This document shows, in pieces, positions 36,220 through 46,297 of a stretch of 64,000 bases of DNA. Under the pieces are notes generated by a model. It was not told the DNA's origin. It made no database searches and saw only the letters and a list, made by a program, of their open reading frames with translations. The translations under genes were made by a program, and so were the position numbers. The stretch comes from Plantago ovata (lineage: Eukaryota; Streptophyta; Magnoliopsida; Lamiales; Plantaginaceae). Position 1 is the first letter of the stretch. Each line of letters starts with the position of its first letter. The stretch is taken from assembly GCA_028274465.1 (NCBI GenBank), contig CM051457.1, forward strand, positions 102,857,982 to 102,921,981. The letters are read 5' to 3'.

Positions 36220-39200
36220 TTAAAACTTTGAAATCAAATCAACCAGATATTGAGCCTCTTGTGCATAATTCACCATCTCTGCGTGGACAACTGTAATCGC
36301 CAGTTTCTTTTCATCGTAATAATTGGTCTCCATTATTTTAAGCTTGAGATTGTACTGCTTAAACATGCAATCATGCAATATGTCATGAATAATTTCAGGT
36401 CCAGCAGCATCTTGTAAAAAATGAATTGCTTTGGCAGAATGACCAACAATTTTTTCAGCTACTTCCTGGAATGCTGTGACATTAGCTGCACCGGTATGAT
36501 CTTGGAATTGAGCTTGAAGCAGATATCGATAATCACAATCTTTAAATTCCTTCTTACAGGTATCGCACCACCATTTTGAGTCCACAGTTTGTGTGACTTT
36601 CTTGCTGCATATTCTATCACCTACTTTGAGAGGGCATGTTGTGTAGTACAAACTATCATTGTGAATGAACATTAAGGTCGCCTTGCATGAAATCCAGTCT
36701 GGTGATTTTGACATTACAAGTCGCTCATCTGTTATTTGTGACAATGTTTTTTGGGAACAAATTTTTGAGGCCTGCAGTGAGAGTTGGCCTAGAAATAGAT
36801 TCAAATAATATTTCTTTTCCACCATTATCAAACCATTTTCTTAAGGAAGAAGCCTCTACAGAAACAGGATTGATGAACAGTCTAGTAGAAGATATCGTGC
36901 AGATTGATTTCACACTAAAATTGCTCACTTTAGCAAATTTCACAGCCAAAATAGGAGATCTCCCAGTTTGTACCATTTCATAAAGTTGTTCACCTTCTTT
37001 ACTGCTGAAACCTCCCCACAAGGTAAACTCTATACTTCGTCCTGATTGATCCTTCAAGTTCAGAAATCTTCTTTGAGTTTGCATTCCATCTTTTCTCATA
37101 AAAGGAACAGAAGCATCAACAGTTGATACCACATCTATCAAATCAACTACAACATCACTTTCTGTATTTGCAATTTCTTCAATGGATTTGAAACAAAACA
37201 TCTGCTTTGGTATAGAATCATCTTCATTAGAGCACAACTTAACCAATGATGATGCCTCCAAATAAATTTCCCATCGACTATTAAGACAGTTGAACATCTT
37301 CTGGGCAGCTTTCAAGTTACCTTTTGATATTTCATAAATTTTACCAACTTCAATAGATGCATGAATTTTGTCAACAACAGCATTAAAGCATGTGGCACGG
37401 ATCTCACCTCCACCAGAATCCAACACATCAAACGAAAACACTTTACCATGCCCTTTCTCAGTGTTGAAGTGTCGTACCTCATTTTTTCCAGTAACTCGAC
37501 CTTTAATAATCCAATTACGATTAAATGGAGTCAGAGCAGAAATGGGAGTAAAATTATTTAATTTCATTTTCAACTTGTTTGCTTCATTCAATGAAATTGG
37601 ATTCATCCTCGACTTCTGCATTTGGTTGTCAGCTTGTGCAAGAGGTCTTGTGTTTTGAGAAACTTCTTGTTGTGCATTGACAAACACACTTGAACTACCA
37701 GTACATGTTGAATCTATCAAGATAGTTCTGAATCCCACAATAGCAATGATCCTGAAAAAAGAAAAAAAAATGATATGATAAGTTATAACATGCATGGACA
37801 GTGGTAAACCTCAAAGAAGCAGATGACAGACACATAAATCAGACTTCAGTACAACTCAAACAAACATAATATAAAACTCAATTACATAAAACTTATCCTA
37901 AAGCACCATGTAGACATCTATACACAAACCTCAAACTTAACAACAATAAAACTCAAAATTATAGGAGCTGATGACAGAAACATAAATCAGACTCAAGTAA
38001 AACTCAAACATTATATACATAAACCTCAAACTTAACAACAATAAAACTCAAACTAATAGAAGCAGATGACAGACACATAAATCAGACTTCAGTACTCAAA
38101 CATAATATACACAAACCTCAAAGAAGCAGAAAATAAAACTCAAACAAACATCATATAAAACTCAATTACATAAAACTTATCCTAAAGCACCACGTAGACA
38201 TGTATACATAAACCTCAAACTTAACAACAATAAAACTCAAAATTATAGGAGCTGATGACAGAAACATAAATAAGACTCAAGTAAAACTCAAACATTATAT
38301 ACATAAACCTCAAACTTAACAACAATAAAACTCAAACTAATAGAAGCAGATGACAGACACATAAATCAGACTTCAGTAAAACTCAAACATAATATACATA
38401 AAACTCAAAGAAGCAGAAAATAAAACTCAAGCAAACATCATAGAAAACTCAATTACATAAAACTTATCCTAAAGCACCATGTAGACATGTATACACAAAC
38501 CTCAAACTTAACAACAATAAAACTCAAAATTATAAGAGCTGATGACAGAAACATAAATCAGACTTCAGTAAAACTCAAACATAATATACATAAACCTCAA
38601 ACTTAACAACAAATAAAACTCAAACTAATAGAAGCAGATGACAGACACATAAATCAGACTTCAGTAAAACTCAAACATAATATACAAAAACCTCAAACTT
38701 AACAACAATAAAACTCAAACTAATAGAAGCAGATGATAGACACATAAATCAGACATCAGTAAAACTCAAACATAATATACATAAACCTCAAACTTTACAA
38801 CAATAAAACTCAAAATTATAGGAGCTAATGACAGAAACATAAATCAGACTCAAGTAAAACTCAAATATTATATACATAAACCTCAAACTTAACAGCAATA
38901 AAACTCAAACTAATAGAAGCAGATGACAGACACATAAAACAGACTTCAGTAAAACTGAAACATAATATACATAAAACTCAAACAAGCAGAAAATAAAACT
39001 CAAACAAACATCATATAAAACTCAATTACATAAAACTTATCCTAAAGCACCATGTAGACATGTTGAGTTTTATATAGTGTTTGTTTGAGTTTTATATTGT
39101 GCTTGTTTGAGTTTTATCACGAAAACATTATCATTTCAAAAAGTTACAATAATAACAACACCAAGTAAAACGACAAAAAATACACATATGCCATGAACAA

Positions 39201-39575
39201 CTACATCAAACCCAATATAGGTAAAACTCAAAACATCAAGCATACACACACAAACGAACAAAAAATGAATACAAAAAATAAAATGAATATATAAATTGAG
39301 AGTAGAGAAAATTACTTTCGATCTCTGATTGTACAGCAGGTGTAATCATTCAGCTCAATAATAGATCCACTACGAACAAGGTTATTCTTCACACGAAAAT
39401 TTAGGTTTGTACAGAGCATGGCATGGTGAGTATTGAGAGAATCAAATAGAGTAAACCTGTAACGCTCTGTTGTTGATGGATCCACGTTTGTTTGTTTGAT
39501 ACTAATAACCTTCAACACAGGCTTGCAGACACGGTCGCCGGCACAGATTTGATCTAAACAGACTGTGAGATCCAT
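36220..39575 (-). CDS. Replication protein A large-subunit (RPA70)-like protein, one homopolymer frameshift
   Basis: Exon 1 is 39316-39575 (MDLTVCLDQICAGDRVCKPV...CCTIRDR) and exon 2 is 37751-36220; the splice keeps phase and creates RKIIAIVGF. The predicted protein is ~600 aa, close to RPA70. It has an N-terminal OB fold, a linker, tandem ssDNA-binding OB folds (ALTPFNRNWIIKGRVTGKNE, FSFDVLDSGGGEIRATCFN, RRFLNLKDQSGRSIEFTLWG) and the zinc-bearing C-terminal OB fold (TTCPLKVGDRICSKK, WWCDTCKKEF). The frame changes at a run of six A's (36747-36752 on the plus strand, as T's): one base fewer would join the ssDNA-binding part to KTLSQITDE. This may be a mutation or an assembly error. RPA binds single-stranded DNA during replication and repair. 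The ~1.4 kb intron is a minisatellite. Such genes are known from plant Helitrons, but no Helitron Rep/helicase is present. Confidence 0.82.
37796..39120 (-). repeat. Minisatellite filling the RPA-like gene's intron
   Basis: More than a dozen units of ~90-100 bp built from AAACTCAAAC, ATACATAAACCTCAAAC, TTAACAACAATAAAACTC and GCAGATGACAGACACATAAA. A longer period (~290 bp) is marked by the recurrent CTTATCCTAAAGCACCA segment (near 37900, 38170, 38465 and 39035). The last units (39061-39115) flip orientation to TTGAGTTTTATA. Spacers are not unique, so it is not a CRISPR array. Confidence 0.9.
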
Positions 39576-40036
39576 CTTGTATGTCGACAATTGAAAGAAG
39601 GAGAAACGGTTTAGAGAGAAACCTCTTTGAGAGAAATAAAAACCGTTTGAGAGAAATAAAAACAAAAACCCTTTGAGAGATATTATTCATTTTGTGTTAA
39701 TTTTATTATTATTATTATTATTTTATTTTTGAAGAAACGATTCTTTTAGTTATTAATAAGAAAAGCCGCTTCTTTCTGCTAATTGTAAGGAACTAGTGTG
39801 TAAAGACAATACTTCATCAAAAAACAGGACTCTTGATAAAACACTTCCAACAATGGACAAAACACTTCATGAAAAACACATGACTCTTGATAACAGGTTT
39901 TTACACTCCTATAAATATTGAAGACAACATCAGTGTAATCATCAACATTCAGTCGAGTACAGCAAAACACAGACAAACTGAGAAAAGTATTTCTGGAAAT
40001 TCTTGAAACAGCAACACACAGAAAAAAAGTAAAAAA
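39576..40036. promoter_or_regulatory. Divergent promoter between the RPA-like gene and the 192-aa gene
   Basis: A 461-bp intergenic stretch between two outward-facing starts. A TATA-like CCTATAAATATT lies at 39908-39919, about 120 bp before the plus-strand ATG at 40037. An ATT microsatellite lies at about 39704-39722. GAAACC..TTTGAGAGAAATAAAAAC repeats at about 39615-39680 lie in the RPA-side leader. Shared regulation is an inference. Confidence 0.45.
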
Positions 40037-40615
40037 ATGTCGCACATACATATTGAAACTATCAACATTGATAACCCACGAACACTGGCTGAACATCGTG
40101 GCAAAGCATTCTGGAAATTCATATCTATATCGACGGAGCATGAACTAAAAATCAATGTCCGTCTGACAGATGAACATAATTGGGTTGTTACGATATCAAT
40201 GGATATGGAAGAACGCCTATCGCACCGATATAGATACAGGTTCATATGGTTGAATGCAGCACATACCATTGAAGATAGCAACGTCATTCCAAGAAACTAT
40301 GAGGCTGACTTGAGCAATCATATAAGGTTTTCAAGACCTCACATCGTATTGGTGAAAGGAACTAATACCGGTATATCGGTTTCAAACAACCATCGGGAAG
40401 ACATACGTCCATTCAATCCTAATGATGTGGCCGACTACTTCTGGAATTTAGGAATGACGCTGCACCAAACTGAGCAGCGCATTGGAATTGATGATAGCGA
40501 ACTCTACTTCGCTGCTACAACACAGGAGATAGACGTGGACGTGGAGCATACGATTGATGAGAATGATCGCAATCGTAGAGGCTTGCAGAATGGCATTCTA
40601 TTCAATATAATCTAG
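40037..40615 (+). CDS. Orphan 192-aa protein, single exon
   Basis: An uninterrupted frame from MSHIHIETINIDNPRTLAEH to GLQNGILFNII, with a TATA-like box upstream and an A-rich context just before the ATG. It has no signal peptide, membrane segment or zinc motif that I can see. It is rich in charged residues, His and Asn, with an acidic stretch near the end (EIDVDVEHTIDENDRN). I do not recognise the family. A coding role is supported by length, a normal amino-acid mix and promoter placement. It sits between the RPA-like gene (divergent) and the ULP1-like remnant. It is a candidate accessory protein of the same element, but no function should be assumed. Confidence 0.6.
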   Translation: MSHIHIETINIDNPRTLAEHRGKAFWKFISISTEHELKINVRLTDEHNWVVTISMDMEERLSHRYRYRFIWLNAAHTIEDSNVIPRNYEADLSNHIRFSRPHIVLVKGTNTGISVSNNHREDIRPFNPNDVADYFWNLGMTLHQTEQRIGIDDSELYFAATTQEIDVDVEHTIDENDRNRRGLQNGILFNII

Positions 40616-40699
40616 GCCTTATTACATGTGTGGAAAATGCTATAGCGTTGACGGTAGATTAGGTAGGTCAGTTTATTACGTTCAAATATTATGTTCGTG

Positions 40700-41220
40700 T
40701 TATCATGTTAGACGTTCTGTGATAGGGTCTCAGATTTGAAGTTTAGATTAGGTAGAAAAACAATGTATATTAGTTTAAAATAAAATGTGTTAATATCAGT
40801 ATATGCATTACATATTTAGTTTCCCAATCAGACTTGTCTAAATTGAATAAAAAATGCATATAAAAATGACGATGGACAGCAATGGTAAAACTCAAACCTG
40901 CATCAGATAAAACTCAAACTAACATCAAATGAAACTCAAAACAATATGAAATTTATCCTCAAGCAGCATATTATGTAGAGAAGTTGAGTTTTATCTGAAC
41001 CATGTTTGAGTTTTATCTTTGCAGAATAGAAAAGGAATACTTATAATTTCAATAAGCCAACATAAATCATTCAAGACAACAAATGCAGAAAAACATTCCA
41101 ACAGAATTAACAATCTTGAATAAGCCATGAACAATTACACAAAAGAAAAAGCGATCCTTAAAACATGTTCATGGTCCTCAAAAATCACAATGAATCTAAG
41201 AAATGATTCTATACATGATT
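40700..41220. repeat. Spacer with TTTGAGTTTTAT repeats in both orientations
   Basis: Between the 192-aa gene and the ULP1-like remnant. AAACTCAAAC-type units (~40888-40945) face TTGAGTTTTAT units (~40984-41020) across a segment (AAATTTATCCTCAAGCAGCA) that closely resembles the one ending the RPA-intron array at ~39030-39060. The same motif arrangement therefore recurs at two sites in the module. Confidence 0.65.
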
Positions 41221-41687
41221 CTATTTAACAACTTTCAGCTTGTTTGATTTCCTATTCTGGGCTATGATTCTCTCTAAGTCACTGCAGATATGTTCTCTTT
41301 TATCTTCACTAAACTTCCTGACACTGGTCAACAACCGATTTCTCTTTGCATTTGCATCAGACAGAGCAACTGAAGCAATTATTTCAGATCTCATACGACG
41401 TCTTTCAGCAACCTGGTAAAAATATATTAAAAAAGAGAAATTAATATAAAACTCATATTATAAACAAATCTCATACATTGTATAAGCTAATTAGTACCTT
41501 AGTCATTGAAGGTCCTGAATAATTTCCATTTCTGAGAACTCCATTTCTTTAATAACATAACACCACAGTCATAGTCATTTTTTTGATCTATTTGCCCATT
41601 GACACTGAGGATAAATAAGAGGAAAATCAAGAATTGTGCAGCATCAGGGTGTCGATGTCTGTGCAAGTAACCTGCCAAATTTGTTTT
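41221..41687 (-). pseudogene. ULP1/C48-type cysteine protease tail (probable)
   Basis: Two minus-strand exon-like blocks, 41498-41687 and 41221-41412, with GT/AG borders. The first includes GQIDQKNDYDCGVMLLKKW, which resembles the catalytic-Cys region of ULP1-type (deSUMOylating) proteases (pattern Q-x-N-x-x-D-C-G-V). The second reads VAERRRMRSEIIASVALSD and ends KLKVVK with a stop. The frame needed to pass the splice differs from the one carrying DCGV, so the copy looks damaged. The catalytic His and Asp regions would lie further upstream, where only a weak fragment (41856-41992) precedes the gap. ULP1-like genes are known passengers of some plant Mutator-like elements (Kaonashi type). Confidence 0.5.
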
Positions 41688-41992
41688 CTGAAAAAAAAGA
41701 TAGTGATTAATAAGTAAGTAATCTACTTGAAAGAATGAGGCAAATAGTCTAAGCTTTATTAATGACCAAACTTTTCATATACACAACAGTATAAAAAACT
41801 TCAAGACTAACAAACATGACGAAAATAGCAGTAAAGAACAACAAATCTAAACTTACCAGTACACCGCCAAAGCCGTGCAGCTTTCGAGTATTAGGCAATG
41901 CGATTGTCAGATGATAAATTTATTGGATTCAAGGCAGACAACAAAAAGTGTAAAGTGATTTTCTTGATTTGTTTTCTAGAATATCTTCGAAA

Positions 41993-42092
41993 NNNNNNNN
42001 NNNNNNNNNNNNNNNNNNNNNNNNNNNNNNNNNNNNNNNNNNNNNNNNNNNNNNNNNNNNNNNNNNNNNNNNNNNNNNNNNNNNNNNNNNNN
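41993..42092. other. Assembly gap (100 N)
   Basis: Exactly 100 N, the usual size for a gap of unknown length. It falls where the upstream part of the ULP1-like gene and the right end of the putative large element would be expected. Confidence 0.99.
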
Positions 42093-42372
42093 GCGTTAAA
42101 ATAATGTGGCGAAACATTATAAATTTTGGATAAACAATATGTTCTCTTTTTCTTTTTTTTTAGGTTGGGGTTGTAGGTTTGGTGGCTGGAAAATCCATTT
42201 TATACTTGATATTTCTCCGTTGTTGGGTGAGTATACTCATTTTGGAGAGTTGGTTGCGGTCGGTACTAATTCCTTCTTGAGTTTTATAACCCAAGGTTTC
42301 AAATCTTTGTGGTGTGGATTTAAACTTCTTGGGGAGTTTTATCAGTGTTTGGGGGTTTTTGTTGGCCTCTAA

Positions 42373-42610
42373 GTTGTCCATCCGTGCATGACAACATCTT
42401 TAAATTACTTGCCAATTTGTCATTTTTTTACATAGGGTGTAGGAGGTTGATGAAAATGTGTGGGATTCAGATGCCTTGTTGGAATTGACGGAGAGTTGTC
42501 CATCCATGACAACATCTTTAAATTAATTCTCACTTGTTGTTTTACGACATAGGGTGTAGGAGTTTGGTGAAAATGAGTGGGATCAAGGTGTAACTCTTGG
42601 AATTGACCGT
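42373..42610 (+). repeat. Tandem duplication of a ~120-bp unit
   Basis: Two diverged copies (42373-42494 and 42495-~42608), each starting GTTGTCCATCC, containing CATGACAACATCTTTAAATTA and CATAGGGTGTAGGAG, and ending GGAATTGACG or similar. No gene was recognised. The adjoining 42093-42372 segment has short open frames only. Confidence 0.75.
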
Positions 42611-42625
42611 TTTGGTACTTGCTTA

Positions 42626-42951
42626 GAGCACTCCTTATGGTTTGGGGCTTAATTGGGACTTTAAACATATAATCCCCAAAAAACGCATCTCCCAAATTGA
42701 AGTCTACAATTGTTTGGAGTTTCTTTGTGAGTCCCATATGTGCCACATGTTACTCCGTTATTACATTTTCTAATAAAAAATGTAATTAAGCAATTATTTT
42801 TTATATGTTTTGGGACTTAATTTAGGGCTACTAAAAGGGCTAGCCCTTTTCCAAGTAGTCCCAAAAAAGCCTCAATTGGAGCTATATTTGGGTTTAATTG
42901 GGACTTTAAACCTCGATTGAGCCCAAAAAAAAGCCTCCATAAGAAGTGCTC
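42626..42951. mobile_element. Tourist-like MITE (PIF/Harbinger) with TTA target duplication
   Basis: 326 bp with terminal inverted repeats GAGCACTCCTTATGG and CCATAAGAAGTGCTC (one mismatch), flanked by TTA on both sides (42623-42625 and 42952-42954). Inner sequence shows further symmetry (GGGACTTTAAAC and its near copy, and AGGGCTACTAAAAGGGCTAGCCC). It is non-coding and would depend on a PIF/Harbinger transposase elsewhere. Confidence 0.88.
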
Positions 42952-43229
42952 TTAATTAGGTTGGTTTTGCTACGACATACTTTCGAGAGATCAGTTGTAT
43001 GAGGAGCTTCACTTAGAGACGCCGTGTTTGTTCTAATGGGTTATGGGTTTGATGTAGTTTGTGTTGGTTTCATTGCTTGTTTTGGTTTAGGTGATTGTTT
43101 GGTTGGATGTTTCTGTACGGAGATGTTTTGATGTAATCCTAAGAGTATAGCTCGAACTCTTCGTATTTTGACTTTTTTGATTAATAAACTTTGTTGTTAT
43201 AAAAAACTAAAAAAGATAAAAACAAATTT

Positions 43230-43500
43230 GGGTTCATTTTTGTAGGGTCCCTAATAACAGTATAGTCCCATTAGTTCAACAATAACATTTTAGGTCATGA
43301 ATTCGACTTTAGAATAACTTTGCACCGTAGCAATATTGATTTTTTTAGGAACATGCAGGTTTAAGTTGAAAAAGAAAACAAAATTGAAAATAAAAAAAAA
43401 ATGTTGCTAATCGGAATTGCATGTGCTCTGATCAGGACAGTATTGCTCTAATCGGAGCAGTACAACTTTGATCATAGCAATATATTATATATATACTTGT
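43230..43500 (+). mobile_element. Fold-back element, copy D (fragment)
   Basis: Begins GGGTTCATTTTTGTAGGGTC then CCTAATAACAG, matching the left end of copy A, and continues with TTAGTTCAACAATAACATTT as in copy C. A purine-rich tract (~43358-43401) and a short core with GCTCTGATCAGGACAG and GCTCTAATCGGAGCAG follow. The other arm is not evident, so this is a truncated or worn member. Confidence 0.45.
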
Positions 43501-43647
43501 AAAAAAAAAGTACAAAACATATAATAAGTACAGGTACATTACTACTGCCAAAATCCACTTTTGATTCTAATTTTTTGGAGTAAATTAGTGCCAAAATTCT
43601 TTCTTATTCCAATTTTGCAAAGCTGTGGCAGATCGAAGGGTAGTAAG

Positions 43648-44496
43648 TGTTGGTGTTAAAATATGTCCAGTCCGTATTTACGAACCGGATCGGTCTAAGA
43701 GCGTGATGATGCTCTAAACGACTGTCACTCAAAGGGCTCGACCACCCTTCCAGGTACGTCACCTGAGGGTGGCTCGACCAGCATAGTGTCCGGCCAGAGT
43801 GAAGAGGTTGCCCTTCAAGAAAGTTCATTAAGGACAAGCTAACTGGAGTGGACCGAGAAGCATCCCTGGGGCTCGACCACCCTTGGTGGTCGATCGAGAA
43901 CCTTACGTCAAGGTAATATCCTCAAGCGATAACCAGGCAGAGCACTACTCGAGCGGTGGATCCTGAGGTAGGGCTCGAGCACCTAGGTCGACCACAGCTG
44001 GTCGGTCCCTGAGTGACCCACATTCTAGAACGATCAATTAGTCTTGAAATGTCTAGAATGCCCTCTAAACCCTAGGTCAGATGTTTGGGTCAAAGCCCAT
44101 GGACCTCCTTAATGGACTTGGGCCAAAAGAGGCTTCAATCTCAGACGGACACTTGTCACGATCCTACATAAAGTGACAATAAAATACTATGAGTATATAA
44201 AGGGACCTCATTCATAATCCCAATGTAACCAATTACTATTCGCCCACTCTCAAATATTTTTCTCACTAGTGAAGCCTTCAACTCCCTACACGTAAAGTCG
44301 TCACTCCGGTCTGATATCCTACAGACCGGGCAAGAGACACTAATCCCCCCCCCCCATCTAGTTCATTTCAGGTACCAGGAAATCACATAGAACCTACTTG
44401 AAATCAAAGGAACATTCTTCAAGCGAAGACCAAAGTGTTACCCTTTGGAGAAGACTTTAGGCGAATTAGAAAGAAAGAACGAATTACCCTTCAACA
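43648..44496 (+). mobile_element. Solo LTR with GTAAG target duplication
   Basis: 849 bp starting TGTTGGTGTTAAAATATG and ending ACCCTTCAACA, flanked by GTAAG (43643-43647 and 44497-44501). It has a TATA-like GTATATAAAGGGACC (~44193-44207) followed by a leader with a C-run (44346-44356). No primer site or coding sequence follows, so it is a solo LTR. Short palindromes of GGTCGACC and CTCGACCACCC type recur within it. Probably Ty3-type, by inference only. Confidence 0.85.
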
Positions 44497-44501
44497 GTAA
44501 G

Positions 44502-45427
44502 TAACAATAAAGATGAAGGGGCGGACCAAAAAATTGAGTTTAGGGAGCGAACTTAAATATATATGGTAATATTGCATCAATTATGAACTAATAAAGTAAT
44601 AGTGTATGAGTATATGCTCACTTTAAAATGACATGATACACTTTCAATTGTTCAAGAAGTAAATTTTTATTGGCATCGACTCAAAACTGACAATACAAGT
44701 GATATGGATTACATGACTAATCACACCGGTCCAAACAATGGAATTTTGATGAATTGGTTCTCAGAGTTTTGTTTTTTTAAACAAGCAATATATTAAAACC
44801 AAATGACCGAGACTTTAAATTCTTAAGTTACAAACCATATTGAATTAAAAGAGTTTAAAATAAAGAAATTATTCAACCAACACAGTGCAAAATCCCAAAT
44901 AAATTGAAAAGAACCGCAAAAGTTTTGAATTCCTCCAAATGTTCTTCTCCTTCCTAATTCTCAGAGGTGTTATCTGAACAACTTATTTTAGCCATCATTA
45001 TTTTTCAGTTTAAAATGAGGAAAATTTATTTAATTTGCATTTCTAAAACATTCAAAATGAGCCCGCCATTCATTTTAAACCATACATTAGACTGAGAAAT
45101 GAATTTATTTGAAAAATGATTTATTATTGAAATAAAAAAATTGAGTATGATATGATAGGTACTTGAAAACGACACAATGGAGTTGTGTAACTTATCCACT
45201 CAACTAACCAAAGTGTCGAGGCAAGAGTACAATATTCCCAAAGGCGTCATTTATTTTGGCCCCTTGAAATATGGAATATTTCCTATAGCAACGCTAATCA
45301 ACCTACACACTTTATACCCTTGCCAAATTCTTCATCACTTTGATTGTGATGATGCACAGATTCATTACTCCATGTGTGTAGATATTTTCTATTAGCACTA
45401 TTCTGGCCCTCTCTCTTCCTTGAACAT
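44502..45427. other. Intergenic stretch
   Basis: AT-rich sequence with no supportable gene. A GGGGCGGACCAAAAAATTGA stretch at about 44519 resembles the end of a hAT element (compare 45436), but a partner end and target duplication were not found. Confidence 0.4.
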
Positions 45428-45435
45428 AATTTGGC

Positions 45436-46289
45436 CAGGGCGGACCCTGAGATTTAGGGGTCCTGTGCGAAAATTTCAAGCGGGACACTAAATCATACGT
45501 TAAAAGTCATTGAATTTTTTTGAATATAATACTTCCTCGTCCCTCGTCAAGTTTAACATTTCATTTTGTTGACTTTTCAAGAGTTAGTTTGACCTCAATT
45601 AATCTCAAATCATATAAAAAAACTTATGAAAAAGTTTATATTATAAAATTTTAAATTATATAATTTCATGATATAAATTTATTAATTATTTTTTAGTTAC
45701 AGTTTAGCATTAATTAATTTGAAGTTAAATTGTCCCTTTAAAAATGAATTGTTAAACTTTTAGAGGGCCGGAGGAAGTATTACACAACTAAAATATCACT
45801 TTAAACTTTAAAGCAACTCTTCTAGTGTTTTCTTAAGTAAAATCATCAATAACGTCGTCATAATAAAGTTTCTCTCAGCTACATCATTCGCAATTGCTCT
45901 AGTCGCAAAATCATCAATTAATAAGGTCCCAAATATTATGTTGTACAATTGTAAAAAACAAAATTTTAATAGAAAGTTACTTGATAATTAATAGGAGTTT
46001 TAAATATATTATTATTTATAGGAGTGTGGAAATTGTAAGTTGAAAAATAAACTAACTGTACTAGAAAATTGGAGAAATGATGTAAACATAAATGTATAAA
46101 TGTAATGTTGAGAAGAATTAGAAAATTCGAGAATAAAGAGGAAGAATTAAAAGAAGAGAGAAGTCTGGAGACTCGCGTTCTCCATCAAATTTTTTTTCAA
46201 CATATATGGGCCTGGCACAAGGCGTGGGCCCCAAAAATTTTGGGGCCCTGCGCGGGTGGGCTGCTCGCGCATGCCTTGGGCCGGGCCTG
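45436..46289. mobile_element. hAT-type non-autonomous element with 8-bp target duplication
   Basis: 854 bp beginning CAGGGCGGACCC and ending with the complement of CAGGCCCGGCCC, flanked by the 8-bp direct repeat AATTTGGC (45428-45435 and 46290-46297). An 8-bp duplication and CAGGG-type ends are the hallmark of the hAT superfamily. A GC-rich block near the right end (46205-46289) contains CCCCAAAAATTTTGGGGCCC. It has no transposase. A Stowaway MITE lies inside it. Confidence 0.85.
45532..45777. mobile_element. Stowaway-like MITE nested in the hAT element
   Basis: 246 bp, flanked by TA (45530-45531 and 45778-45779), with inverted ends CTTCCTCGTCCCTCGTCAAG and the complement of CTTCCTCCGGCCCTCTAAAA; the inner arms share GTTTAAC. 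Typical Tc1/mariner-derived Stowaway structure. Non-coding. Confidence 0.8.
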
Positions 46290-46297
46290 AATTTGGC

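Noticed and set aside
37796-39120. Regular direct repeats resembling a CRISPR array
   Set aside because: Units are contiguous variants of one sequence without unique spacers, lie in an intron of a plant gene, and match a minisatellite.
36220-39575. A Helitron, because of the RPA-like gene
   Set aside because: No Rep/helicase sequence or CTRR 3' hairpin was seen; the nearby transposase is FAR1/MULE type.
42106-42372. An 88-aa plus-strand frame next to the gap
   Set aside because: No domain, poor composition, and it runs into a duplicated non-coding unit.
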